Assembly (NCBI RefSeq): GCF_900089585.1
Contig: NZ_FLRH01000003.1
Span: 1,349,001-1,413,000 of the forward strand
Direction of reading: 5' to 3'
DNA from: Micromonospora sediminicola
Lineage (GTDB): Bacteria; Actinomycetota; Actinomycetes; Mycobacteriales; Micromonosporaceae
DNA: 64,000 bases
The translations under genes and the position numbers were made by a program. The notes under the pieces are model-generated. The model had not been told where the DNA came from. It did not search any database and saw only the letters and a program-made list of their open reading frames with translations. Of this stretch, positions 51,954 to 60,795 are shown one piece after another. How positions within the stretch are numbered: position 1 is the stretch's first letter; each line of letters starts with the position of its first letter.

Positions 51954-53024
51954 TCAGTGCTTCGGCTCGTCCTGCTGCGGGTGGGCGAAGTTGAGGTGCT
52001 CCGGCGGCAGCGGGAACTCCACGTCGTCGCCGAACGGCGACGGCGCGGCGGCCCGGTCGAAGGTCAACTCGGTCAGCGGCAGCTTGCCGCTCGAGTCGAC
52101 GGCCGGGGCGGTCGGGTGCGGCACCTCGCGCTGCCAGTTGACACCCTGCTGGGCCTGGCGCTCGGCGCCGCTGTCGTGCGAGCCGCCGGCGTGGGAGTGC
52201 ACCCCGCCGTGTGCCGCGCCGGCGGTCACCGCACCGCTGACATGCCCGCTGGTCGCGCTGGTCTGAGGCACCTGACCCCTCCGGAAGATCTTGTTACCGA
52301 GCCACACAAGGGGATCGTACCTGCGGTCGACGACGCGTTCCTTCATGGGGATGATCCCGTTGTCGGTGATCTTGATGTGCTCGGGGCAGACCTCGGTGCA
52401 GCACTTGGTGATGTTGCAGAAACCGAGCCCCATCTCGGACTGCGCGTACTCCTTGCGGTCGGTCTTCGCGTCCAGCGGGTGCATGTCCAGCTCGGAGGCC
52501 CGGATGAAGAACCGGGGCCCGGAGAAGGCCTGCTTGTTCTCGTCGTGGTCGCGGATCACGTGGCAGACGTTCTGGCACAGGAAGCACTCGATGCACTTGC
52601 GGAACTCCTGCGAGCGCTCGACGTCGACCTGCTGCATCCGGTAGTCACCGGGCGCCACGTCGGCCGGCGGCGCGAACGCCGGCGTCTCCCGGGCCTTCTC
52701 GTAGTTGAACGAGACGTCCGTGACCAGGTCCCGGATCACCGGGAACGTGCGCAGCGGGGTGACCGTGACGGTCTCGGTCTCCTCGAACGTCGACATCCGC
52801 GTCATGCAGCCCAGCCGCGGCTTGCCGTTGATCTCCATCGAGCAGGAGCCGCACTTGCCGGCCTTGCAGTTCCACCGGCACGCCAGGTCCGGCGCCTCGG
52901 TCGCCTGGAGCCGGTGGATCACGTCGAGGACGACCTCACCCTCGTTGACCTCGACCGAGTAGTCCTTCAGGTCGCCGCCGGTCTCGTCGCCCCGCCAGAT
53001 GCGGAACTGGCGCTTACTTCCCAT
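51954..53024 (-). CDS. sdhB: Succinate dehydrogenase iron-sulfur subunit with a long C-terminal tail
   Basis: 356 aa. [2Fe-2S] ligands C53, C58, C61, C73; the 4Fe/3Fe clusters are formed by CIECFLCQNVCH and CNITKCCTEVCPEH. The catalytic part ends near residue 245; about 107 further residues are Gly/His/Ser-rich with three HxH or HS-rich stretches and a Pro-rich end. ATG 53024 overlaps the sdhA stop by 11 nt (GGAGG 9 nt upstream). Third gene of sdhCAB. Confidence 0.95.
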   Translation of the reverse strand: MGSKRQFRIWRGDETGGDLKDYSVEVNEGEVVLDVIHRLQATEAPDLACRWNCKAGKCGSCSMEINGKPRLGCMTRMSTFEETETVTVTPLRTFPVIRDLVTDVSFNYEKARETPAFAPPADVAPGDYRMQQVDVERSQEFRKCIECFLCQNVCHVIRDHDENKQAFSGPRFFIRASELDMHPLDAKTDRKEYAQSEMGLGFCNITKCCTEVCPEHIKITDNGIIPMKERVVDRRYDPLVWLGNKIFRRGQVPQTSATSGHVSGAVTAGAAHGGVHSHAGGSHDSGAERQAQQGVNWQREVPHPTAPAVDSSGKLPLTELTFDRAAAPSPFGDDVEFPLPPEHLNFAHPQQDEPKH

Positions 53025-54936
53025 CAGTGTTCGCCTCCTCGGTGAGGGCGTCGAACTCGGCGAGTTCGGAGTCGGTCAGGTACTTGGACAGCTCCGCCCG
53101 GTCGAACAGCCCGATCAGCTCCGGCCGCATCTTCGGCAGCGGCTTGTGGGTCAGCCGGACCGTGTCGCCGTCGAGCGAGCAGACCAGGTTGACCCGCCGC
53201 CACTTCGGGTCCATCGCCGGGTAGTCCTCCCGGGTGTGCCCGCCGCGCGACTCCTGCCGCTCCAGCGCCGCCTTCGCGGTGCACTCCGAGACCACGAGCA
53301 TGTTGCGCAGGTCGAGCGCCAGGTGCCAGCCCGGGTTGTAGCGCCGGCCGCCGACCGCGCTCACCTTCGCGACCCGCTCCCGCAGCTCGGACAGCCGGCC
53401 CAGCGCGTCGGCCAGCTCGCCCTCCCGCCGGATGATGCCGACCAGGTCGCCCATGACCACCTGGAGGTCCTGCTGGAGCTGGTACGGACTCTCGCCGGTG
53501 TCCCGCTGCAACGGCGCCAGGGCCGTCTCCACCGCGGCCTCCACCGCCGCCACCGACACCGCCGGGCGCGCGGTGAGCTGGTCGGTGTACGTGGCGGCGT
53601 GGCCGCCCGCCCGCTTGCCGAAGACCAGCAGGTCGGACAGGGAGTTGCCGCCCAGCCGGTTGGAACCGTGCATCCCGCCGGAGACCTCGCCGGCGGCGAA
53701 GAGCCCGCGTACGGTGCCCGCCGCCGCGCCGGAGTCGGGGTCCACCTCGACGCCGCCCATCACGTAGTGACAGGTCGGTCCGACCTCCATCGGCTCCTTG
53801 GTGATGTCGACGTCGGCCAGCTCCTTGAACTGGTGGTACATCGAGGGCAGCCGGCGACGGATCTCCTCCGCCGACTTGCGCGAGGCGATGTCCAGGTAGA
53901 CGCCGCCGGCTGGCGTACCCCGACCGGCCTTGACCTCGCTGTTGATCGCGCGGGCGACCTCGTCGCGGGGGAGCAGCTCCGGCGGACGCCGGTTGTTGTC
54001 CGGGTCGGTGTACCAGCGGTCCGCCTCCTCCTCCGTCTCCGCGTACTGCTTGCGGAAGACGTCGGGGACGTAGTCGAACATGAACCGCTTGCCGTCGGAG
54101 TTCTTCAGCACGCCGCCGTCGCCGCGCACCGACTCGGTGACCAGGATGCCCTTCACCGAGGGAGGCCAGACCATGCCGGTCGGGTGGAACTGGAGGAACT
54201 CCATGTTGATCAGCGTGGCCCCGGCGCGCAGCGCGAGCGCGTGACCGTCCCCGGTGTACTCCCAGGAGTTCGAGGTGACCTTGTAGGACCGCCCGACCCC
54301 GCCGGTCGCCAGCACCACGGCCGGCGCCTCGAAGAGGACGAACTCACCGGACTCGCGGTAGTAGCCGAACGCGCCGGCCACCCGGTCGCCGTCGAGCAGA
54401 AGCTCGGTGACCGTGGTCTCGGCGAACACCCGGATCCGGGCGTCGTAGCTGCCGAACTCCCGCTTGTCCTCCTGCTGGAGCGACACGATCTTCTGCTGGA
54501 GCGTGCGGATCAGCTCCAGGCCGGTCCGGTCGCCGACGTGCGCCAGGCGCGGGTACTCGTGGCCGCCGAAGTTGCGCTGCGAGATCTTGCCGTCGGAGGT
54601 GCGGTCGAAGAGCGCGCCGTACGTCTCCAGCTCCCAGATCCGCTGCGGCGACTCCTTGGCGTGCAGCTCGGCCATCCGGAAGTTGTTGAGGAACTTGCCG
54701 CCGCGCATGGTGTCCCGGAAGTGCACCTGCCAGTTGTCGCGCGAGTTGACGTTGCCCATCGCGGCCGCCGCGCCGCCCTCGGCCATCACCGTGTGCGCCT
54801 TGCCGAACAGCGACTTCGAGATGATCGCGGTCTTCTTGCCGGCCAGCCGGGCCTCGATCGCCGCGCGCAGGCCGGCGCCGCCGGCCCCGATCACGACGAC
54901 GTCGTAGTGGTGTCGTTCGATTCGCGTCTCAGTCAT
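53014..54936 (-). CDS. sdhA: Succinate dehydrogenase/fumarate reductase flavoprotein subunit
   Basis: 640 aa. FAD loop [20 protein letters not shown], covalent-FAD His in FGKAHTVMAEGG, active-site HPTGMVWPPSVKGILVTESVRGDGG and HYVMGGVEVD. Length and sequence style fit the mycobacterial Sdh1 class rather than the proteobacterial SdhA. Starts 11 nt after the sdhC stop. Confidence 0.95.
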   Translation of the reverse strand: MTETRIERHHYDVVVIGAGGAGLRAAIEARLAGKKTAIISKSLFGKAHTVMAEGGAAAAMGNVNSRDNWQVHFRDTMRGGKFLNNFRMAELHAKESPQRIWELETYGALFDRTSDGKISQRNFGGHEYPRLAHVGDRTGLELIRTLQQKIVSLQQEDKREFGSYDARIRVFAETTVTELLLDGDRVAGAFGYYRESGEFVLFEAPAVVLATGGVGRSYKVTSNSWEYTGDGHALALRAGATLINMEFLQFHPTGMVWPPSVKGILVTESVRGDGGVLKNSDGKRFMFDYVPDVFRKQYAETEEEADRWYTDPDNNRRPPELLPRDEVARAINSEVKAGRGTPAGGVYLDIASRKSAEEIRRRLPSMYHQFKELADVDITKEPMEVGPTCHYVMGGVEVDPDSGAAAGTVRGLFAAGEVSGGMHGSNRLGGNSLSDLLVFGKRAGGHAATYTDQLTARPAVSVAAVEAAVETALAPLQRDTGESPYQLQQDLQVVMGDLVGIIRREGELADALGRLSELRERVAKVSAVGGRRYNPGWHLALDLRNMLVVSECTAKAALERQESRGGHTREDYPAMDPKWRRVNLVCSLDGDTVRLTHKPLPKMRPELIGLFDRAELSKYLTDSELAEFDALTEEANTDGK

Positions 54937-54947
54937 CTCAGGGGCCC

Positions 54948-55754
54948 TCAGTTGATGAACCGGAGGTCGGTGATCCACTTGGCGGCCACCGCCATCACGT
55001 AGAAGTCGGTCAGCGCCAGCGTGCCCAGGGTGATCCAGGCGAGCTGCATGTGCCGGACGTTCAACCAGGACACGCCGGTCCACGCCTTGTAGCGCACCGG
55101 GTGCTTCGAGAAGTGCTTGAGCCGGCCGCCGATGATGTGCCGGCAGGAGTGGCAGGAGATCGTGTACGCCCAGAGCATCACCACGTTGATCAGCAGGATG
55201 ACGTTGCCCAGGCCGAAGCCGAAGCCCTCGGGGGAGTGGAAGGCGTAGATCGCGTCCCAGGTGTTGATCAGCGAGATGATCGCGGCGGCGTAGAAGAAGT
55301 AGCGGTGCAGGTTCTGACCGAGCAGCGGGAACCGGGTCTCACCGCTGTAGGACTGGTGCCCGTCCGGCACCGCGCACGCCGGCGGTGACAGCCAGAACGA
55401 CCGGTAGTAGGCCTTGCGGTAGTAGTAGCAGGTGAGCCGGAACAGCAGCAGGAACGGCAGGGTCAGCGCCGCGTCCGGGATGATCCACCAGCCGGGCAGG
55501 AAGCTGCCGAAGTGCGAGGAACCCTCGACGCAGCGCTCGGTCACGCAGGGGGAGTAGAACGGCGTCAGGTAGTGGTACTGGTCCACCCAGTACCACTTGT
55601 GCATGAAGACCCGGACGGTCGCGTAGATGACCCACGCGCTCAGCCCGACGACGGTGATCAATGGCGCGAACCACCAGCGGTCGGTCCGCAACGTCTTCGC
55701 CGCGATGGCGGCACGTGCCCGCGCTCCCCGCGGTCTCGTTGCCGTTGATGTCAT
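54948..55754 (-). CDS. sdhC: Succinate dehydrogenase membrane anchor (single-subunit Sdh1 type)
   Basis: 268 aa with about five transmembrane helices, one anchor instead of separate SdhC and SdhD. The motif C201-H202-S-C204-R-H206 sits at a membrane boundary; mycobacterial Sdh1 has a membrane-embedded Rieske-type cluster, and this CHxCxH set could provide its ligands (inference). ATG 55754 follows GGGAG at 9 nt. First gene of sdhCAB. Confidence 0.88.
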   Translation of the reverse strand: MTSTATRPRGARARAAIAAKTLRTDRWWFAPLITVVGLSAWVIYATVRVFMHKWYWVDQYHYLTPFYSPCVTERCVEGSSHFGSFLPGWWIIPDAALTLPFLLLFRLTCYYYRKAYYRSFWLSPPACAVPDGHQSYSGETRFPLLGQNLHRYFFYAAAIISLINTWDAIYAFHSPEGFGFGLGNVILLINVVMLWAYTISCHSCRHIIGGRLKHFSKHPVRYKAWTGVSWLNVRHMQLAWITLGTLALTDFYVMAVAAKWITDLRFIN

Positions 55755-55953
55755 TCGAGTCATCTCCCTGACGTCACTGTCACGTCCTGCGCACGCGCGG
55801 GACCACGCCGGTGAACCAGCGCGGCTAAGTGACACACGTTACGCCGATCTTCACGGCCCGGCCGCGCAACGCAGTGTCCCGTGTGTCCCGCTGGTTGGAA
55901 AGACCCGGATCATGATCAATATCCGGACGGCGTGGCCGCGTCGGTGTTCCGGA

Positions 55954-57360
55954 TCAGCCGGACGCGCCGCCGGTGAAGTTCCACGACGACAGCCGCAGGG
56001 CGGGTCCCTCCCACCAGGACCCGTCCATCCGGTCCGGCTGGCGGAGCGGCGACCGGCCCAGGCCGAGCACCCGGCCCGGCCCCAACGCCCGTGGGTACGA
56101 CTCGGTGAACCGGAGGTCCCGCACCGCCCGCACCGGCACGCCGTCCTCGACCAGCCAGACCCCGTTGCGGGTCAGCCCGGTGACGACCAGCTGCTTCGGG
56201 TCCAGCACCCGGGTGTACCAGAAGTCGCTGACCAGCAGTCCGCGCCGCACGCCGGCCACCAGGGCCGCGGTGTCCGGGTCGCCCACCGCCCCCGTCACCC
56301 CGGCGCTCACCGGTCCGGCCGCGACCCCGGCGTCGACCGTGTCCGGCGCGCCCGCCAGCAGGCGGAGGTTGTGCGGGATCGGCCCGAACGTCGACCCGCC
56401 GGCCATGCCGTGCCCGGTGGACGCGACGCCCGCCTCCGCGCCGCTGCGCCTGTCGTACGCCACCGCCCGGGTGGTGCCGGCCTCCACCAGCGGCAGCGCC
56501 CGCCGGGGCGTGCCCTCCAGGTCGAACGGCAGCGTCGAGGCGTGCAGCGGGTCGTCCACCAGCGTCACCGCCGGGTCGAACTGGGCGGCGCCCGGCTCGG
56601 CGAAGGACTGCCGTTCGGCGTACCGCTTGCCGTTGAAGCCGAACCAGGCGAGGTTCTGCAACAGGTCGGCCACCGCCGCCGGTTCGAGCACCACCTCGTA
56701 GCGCCCGGGCGGCAGTTCCACCGGGTCGGCCGCGGCCCGTGCCTTGGCCGCCGCGCGAGCGCCGAGCGCTGCGCCGTCGAGGTCGGCGAGGCGGTCGGCG
56801 CAGTGCCGGGCCACGCCGTCGGCGCTCCCGGTGCGGGCGATGCCGTCCATGGCCGCCTCCGCCGCCCGCCCCTGCGCCGAGTGCCCGGCGGAGCTGGCGA
56901 ACGCGCCGGACCGGTACGCCGTGCGGCAGTAGCCCGCCGCCTCCAGCCCTTCGACAGCGTCCACGAAGGCGCGTACCCGGGCGGCCCGCTCGTCGGGTGA
57001 GGCGTACGCGGTGGCCTCGTCGACGCCCGGGCCGGACGGCGTGGGCGTCGGCGCGGTGAGCCCGGGCCAGGCCGGGTCGGCCGGGGCGAGCCGGGCCGCG
57101 GCCCGGGTCCGCTCGACCAGCGCGGCCAGCCCGTCGGCGTCGACCCGGTTGCCGCCACCCGCGGCGGTCCGCCCGTCGGCGTGCAGCCGCAGCTGGATCG
57201 CGGTGCCCGTCTCGGCGACGTTCTGGTGGATCGAGGAGTTGGCGAAGCGGGTGAGCGCGAGGTCGGTGCGGGTCACCAGCACCTCGGCCTCCGCGCCCGG
57301 CCCGGCCACGCGCCGGACCAGCTCCACCACCCGGGCGGCGAGATCCTGTTCGGCGCTCAC
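55954..57360 (-). CDS. tldE: TldE/PmbA-type metallopeptidase partner
   Basis: 468 aa, C-terminal-type TldD/PmbA domain: TRFANSSIHQNV at the N-terminus and STGHGMAGGSTFGPIPHNLRL and LRDLRFTES-like RDLRFTESYPRALG at the C-terminus. As in E. coli TldE (PmbA), the zinc HExxxH motif is absent, since the partner supplies it. GTG 57360 overlaps the tldD stop (GTGA). Confidence 0.9.
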   Translation of the reverse strand: MSAEQDLAARVVELVRRVAGPGAEAEVLVTRTDLALTRFANSSIHQNVAETGTAIQLRLHADGRTAAGGGNRVDADGLAALVERTRAAARLAPADPAWPGLTAPTPTPSGPGVDEATAYASPDERAARVRAFVDAVEGLEAAGYCRTAYRSGAFASSAGHSAQGRAAEAAMDGIARTGSADGVARHCADRLADLDGAALGARAAAKARAAADPVELPPGRYEVVLEPAAVADLLQNLAWFGFNGKRYAERQSFAEPGAAQFDPAVTLVDDPLHASTLPFDLEGTPRRALPLVEAGTTRAVAYDRRSGAEAGVASTGHGMAGGSTFGPIPHNLRLLAGAPDTVDAGVAAGPVSAGVTGAVGDPDTAALVAGVRRGLLVSDFWYTRVLDPKQLVVTGLTRNGVWLVEDGVPVRAVRDLRFTESYPRALGPGRVLGLGRSPLRQPDRMDGSWWEGPALRLSSWNFTGGASG

Positions 57361-58793
57361 GCGCGCACCCCCACCCGGACGCCGCGGAAGCGGGCCGGGG
57401 CGGCCGGATGGCCGGTGTGCCCGACCTGGCCGGGCTGCCCCTTGCCGCAGTTGGGCGTGCCCCACGGGACGATCTCCGAGGAGAGCATGTCCATCGACCG
57501 CCAGAAGACCGGCCCGATGCCGGTGTAGGTGGGATTGCGCAGCATCCGCCCCCGGCGGCCCTTCTTCACCTCCCAGCCGACCTCGCAGCCGAACTGGAAG
57601 TTGAGCCGCTTGTCGTCGATAGACCAGGACCGGTTGATGTCCATCAACACCCCGTCGTCGGTGGCCGCGACGATCTCGTCGAGCGTGTGCGGGCCGGGTT
57701 CCAGGCCCACGTTCGTCATCCGCACCATCGGCAGCCGGGCCCAGCCGTCAGCGCGTACGCTGCCGCCGTAGCCCAGACCGGCGACGGCGGCCGAGTCCCG
57801 GCCGGCGAGCACCCCGACCCACCGCCCCTCGCGGACCGCGTCCCGCGACACCGCCGGGGAGCCCTCGTCGTCGAAGCCGAAGCTGCCCAGCGCGCCCGGG
57901 ATGGTCGGGTCGATGGTCACGTTCATCAGCTCGGAGCCGTAGCGCAGCGAGCCGAGGCGGGCCAGGTCGAGCCAGGAGGTGCCGGCGAAGGCGGCCTCCC
58001 AGCCGAGGATGCGGTCCAGCTCGATGGCGTGCCCGACCGACTCGTGGATCTGCAACGCGAGCTGCTCGCCGCCGAGGATCAGGTCGGTCTCGCCCGCCGG
58101 GCACTCCGGGGCGGTGAGCAGCTCGCGGGACTCCTCGGCGATCCGGGCGGCGTGCGCGGCCAGGTCGAGTGAGGTGACCAGCTCCCACCCCGTGGTGCCG
58201 TACTGCCCCCGGTAGCTCGGATAGGACCGGCGCTGGGTCTCGCCGTCGCCGATCGAGGTGGCCGAGATGCCCCCGCCGCACTCCCGGATGTGCTGGTCGA
58301 TCCGGTGGCCCTCGCTGGAGACGAACCACTTTGTGGTGTCCCAGATCTGGTAGAGCCCCTCGGCCAGGTCGGCCCCGTGCTCCCGCATGGTCGCGGTGGC
58401 GCCGACCAGCAGGTCGCCCTTGTCGGAGAGCGGCACCCCGAGCGGATCGACCGCGCAGGTCGAGGCCCAGCTCGCCACCGCCGCCCCGACCGGCACGAGG
58501 TCGATCGGCGGGCCGGAGACCCGCGCGCTCGCGGTGGCGATCGCCGCGGCGCGCCGGCCGGCGTCGCGGGCCGAGGCGTCGGACAGCTCGGGTACGGCCT
58601 GGAAACCCCACCCGGAGCCGACCAGGGCGCGCACCCCCAGGCCGATGCTCTCGTGCTGGGTCAGCTCCTCGACGTCACCGTTGCGCGCCGACATCGACTC
58701 GTAGCGGCGGTGCATCACCCGGGCGTCGGCATAGCGGGCCCCGGCGTCGAGGGCGGCCTGCACGGCGGCGGTGGCCGCGGCGAACTCGCTCAT
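57357..58793 (-). CDS. tldD: TldD zinc metallopeptidase
   Basis: 478 aa. Zinc motif HESVGH and downstream C-terminal ligand region; MLRNPTYTGIGPVFWRSMDML typical of TldD. Forms a heterodimer with TldE that degrades unfolded peptides and matures RiPPs such as microcin B17. No RiPP precursor was found in the window. Its ATG overlaps the stop of an 84-nt upstream mini-ORF. Confidence 0.93.
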   Translation of the reverse strand: MSEFAAATAAVQAALDAGARYADARVMHRRYESMSARNGDVEELTQHESIGLGVRALVGSGWGFQAVPELSDASARDAGRRAAAIATASARVSGPPIDLVPVGAAVASWASTCAVDPLGVPLSDKGDLLVGATATMREHGADLAEGLYQIWDTTKWFVSSEGHRIDQHIRECGGGISATSIGDGETQRRSYPSYRGQYGTTGWELVTSLDLAAHAARIAEESRELLTAPECPAGETDLILGGEQLALQIHESVGHAIELDRILGWEAAFAGTSWLDLARLGSLRYGSELMNVTIDPTIPGALGSFGFDDEGSPAVSRDAVREGRWVGVLAGRDSAAVAGLGYGGSVRADGWARLPMVRMTNVGLEPGPHTLDEIVAATDDGVLMDINRSWSIDDKRLNFQFGCEVGWEVKKGRRGRMLRNPTYTGIGPVFWRSMDMLSSEIVPWGTPNCGKGQPGQVGHTGHPAAPARFRGVRVGVRA

Positions 58794-58873
58794 GACGGCA
58801 CTCCGCTTCGCTCCGCGCCGCCAGGAGGCACGGCGGCGCCGCGGTGACGATTCGCTCGATGGCGCTCGCTCAT
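58790..58873 (-). CDS. 27-residue mini-ORF upstream of tldD (coupling element)
   Basis: ATG 58873 begins MSERHRANRHRGAAVPP and the TGA overlaps the tldD ATG. Exactly the same length (84 nt) and same shared ATGA as the element before oppC at 15056-15139, with clear nucleotide similarity (ATGAGYGAGCGC at the start, then CGAACGAATC/CGAGCGAATC) but a one-base shift that changes the peptide. Suggests the DNA or RNA element, not the peptide, is conserved. Confidence 0.5.
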   Translation of the reverse strand: MSERHRANRHRGAAVPPGGAERSGVPS

Positions 58874-58905
58874 GGGCCGACCCTAGGCGAGCGCACCGAC
58901 ATCCG

Positions 58906-59454
58906 TCAGGGGACGAGATCCTCCGGGCGGATCGTCGCCCGGACGGGGTCCGTCAGCTCCAGCACGTCGGCGGGCTTGGTCACCGACACCTCCCGGTAGT
59001 GCCGGCCCTGGCGGCGGTAGAGGTGCAACGTGCCGGTCTCCTGCTCGACCAGCAGGTACCACTCGATGCCGGCGGCGGCGTAGTAGTGCATCTTGAGCAC
59101 CTTGTCCGTCGCCGCGTTGCTCGGTGAGATGACCTCGCAGACGAGCCGGACGTCCCGCGCCTCGATCATCGGTTCGTCGAAGTCGATCGGCTCGGTGACG
59201 ACCAGGTCGGGAATCGGTATCCGGCCCGGCTTGAGCCGGACGTTGACCGTATCCAGCAGCTCCAGGCCCACGCGCCGCGCCGCGGTTTCGAGCAGGTTGC
59301 CGAGGTTCCGCTGGATCCGCTGGTGCCGCGGGGTGGGCGCTGGGGTCACGTGGAGGCTCCCGTCGAAGAGTTCGACGCGTTGCTGCGTCTCACTGAGGGC
59401 GAGGTACTCCTCTTCGGTCCACGGGCCGTCGTGGCCGAACACCGCCGCGGTCAT
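58906..59454 (-). CDS. Uma2-family (DUF820) endonuclease-like protein
   Basis: 182 aa of the restriction-endonuclease-like Uma2 family. The PD-(D/E)xK elements appear as IPDLVV, VCEVISPSN and a Lys/Tyr region KMHYYAAAGIEWYLLV. Biological role of this common family is not settled. ATG 59454 has GGAGG 6 nt upstream; an in-frame upstream ATG is less likely. Confidence 0.88.
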   Translation of the reverse strand: MTAAVFGHDGPWTEEEYLALSETQQRVELFDGSLHVTPAPTPRHQRIQRNLGNLLETAARRVGLELLDTVNVRLKPGRIPIPDLVVTEPIDFDEPMIEARDVRLVCEVISPSNAATDKVLKMHYYAAAGIEWYLLVEQETGTLHLYRRQGRHYREVSVTKPADVLELTDPVRATIRPEDLVP

Positions 59455-59691
59455 GGTCACCTCCACCTCGTGTCGCGGGAATCTTCCCTTCGTCGCCGGG
59501 ACCATGGTCGCACCTCAGGTGCGCCGACGAGACGACGATGCCCACTCGCGTCGGTGAATGTCCCTGGTGAGGGCTGTTCAGGTCGGAAACCGAGTCGTTA
59601 CGCTCTGACCGCTGACAGCCCGGCCTTTGTAGCTTATTTTCGCCTCCAGAGGTTTCCTGTAGGTTCTCTTCATCAGGAGGGGGAGGCGGTC

Positions 59692-60795
59692 ATGGGCAGG
59701 TCGGAGGCGGTGCCGTCCGGGGAGCCGGACCGCCCGGAGGTGCCGGAGCAGCGCTCCGGCGAGGGCCCCTATCTCCAGGTTCGGGACCTGCGGGTGCGGT
59801 TCGACACCGAGGACGGTGTGGTCCGGGCTGTGGACGGGGTGTCGTTCGCCGTGGAGCGGGGTCGCACGCTCGGGATCGTGGGCGAGTCCGGTTCCGGTAA
59901 GAGCGTCACGTCGTTGGCGATTCTGGGTCTGCACAACTCCAAGCGGGCGTCCATCACCGGGGAGATCTCGGTGGGTGGGCGTCAGTTGGTGGGTCTGCCG
60001 GAGGAGGAGGTGCGGCGGCTGCGGGGCCGGGACATGGCGATGATCTTCCAGGATCCGCTCTCCGCGTTGCACCCCTACTACACGGTCGGCAAGCAGATCG
60101 CCGAGGCGTACCGGGTGCACCACCCGAAGGCCGGCAAACGGGAGGCGCGTGCGCGGGCGGTGGACATGCTGGGCCGGGTGGGGATTCCGCAGCCGGCGCG
60201 GCGGTTCGAGCAGTATCCGCACGAGTTCTCCGGCGGGATGCGGCAGCGGGCGATGATCGCGATGGCCCTGGTCAACGACCCGGATCTGGTGATCGCCGAC
60301 GAGCCGACGACGGCGTTGGACGTGACGGTGCAGGCGCAGATCCTGGACCTGCTCAATGATCTTCAGGAGGAGTTCCGTTCGGCGATCATCCTGATCACCC
60401 ACGACCTGGGTGTGGTCGGTCAGGTGGCCGACGACGTGCTTGTCATGTACGGCGGTCGGGCGGTGGAGCACGGCAGTGTGGAGCAGGTGTTGCGGCGGCC
60501 GCAGCACCCGTACACGTGGGGGTTGTTGTCGAGCGTGCCGTCGTTGCACGGTGACGCGGACGCGGACCTGGTGCCGATCCCCGGCAACCCGCCGTCGTTG
60601 ATCAACCTGCCGCCGGGCTGTGCGTTCCATCCCCGTTGCCGCTATGCCGACGTCAACGGCGACCGGTCCCGCACCGAGGTACCGGAGCTGGGTTCGGCGG
60701 GGGTGGCAGGGCATCTGGTGGCGTGTCATCTGCCGGTCGCCGCGCGGGAGCGGATCTACCGCGACGAGGTAGCCCAGGTGGGGGTGGCCCGATGA
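59692..60795 (+). CDS. oppD: Oligopeptide ABC transporter ATPase (OppD type), second operon
   Basis: 367-aa ATPase: Walker [10 protein letters not shown], signature [15 protein letters not shown], Walker [13 protein letters not shown], and the C-terminal CAFHPRCRY motif. GGAGG precedes ATG 59692; a -10 TAGGTT is at 59660-59665. Unlike the first system, the ATPase genes come first and no substrate-binding gene lies upstream. Shares ATGA with the next gene. Confidence 0.93.
   Translation: MGRSEAVPSGEPDRPEVPEQRSGEGPYLQVRDLRVRFDTEDGVVRAVDGVSFAVERGRTLGIVGESGSGKSVTSLAILGLHNSKRASITGEISVGGRQLVGLPEEEVRRLRGRDMAMIFQDPLSALHPYYTVGKQIAEAYRVHHPKAGKREARARAVDMLGRVGIPQPARRFEQYPHEFSGGMRQRAMIAMALVNDPDLVIADEPTTALDVTVQAQILDLLNDLQEEFRSAIILITHDLGVVGQVADDVLVMYGGRAVEHGSVEQVLRRPQHPYTWGLLSSVPSLHGDADADLVPIPGNPPSLINLPPGCAFHPRCRYADVNGDRSRTEVPELGSAGVAGHLVACHLPVAARERIYRDEVAQVGVAR

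Noticed and set aside
55880..55953. GATCATGATC palindrome upstream of sdhC
   Set aside because: Ten bases, in a mixed-composition gap; could be an operator but also arises by chance. No second supporting signal.
58306..59455. TldD/TldE next to a nuclease-like Uma2 protein as a RiPP or defence system
   Set aside because: No precursor peptide, modification enzyme or toxin-antitoxin pair is nearby; separate transcription units and common housekeeping families.
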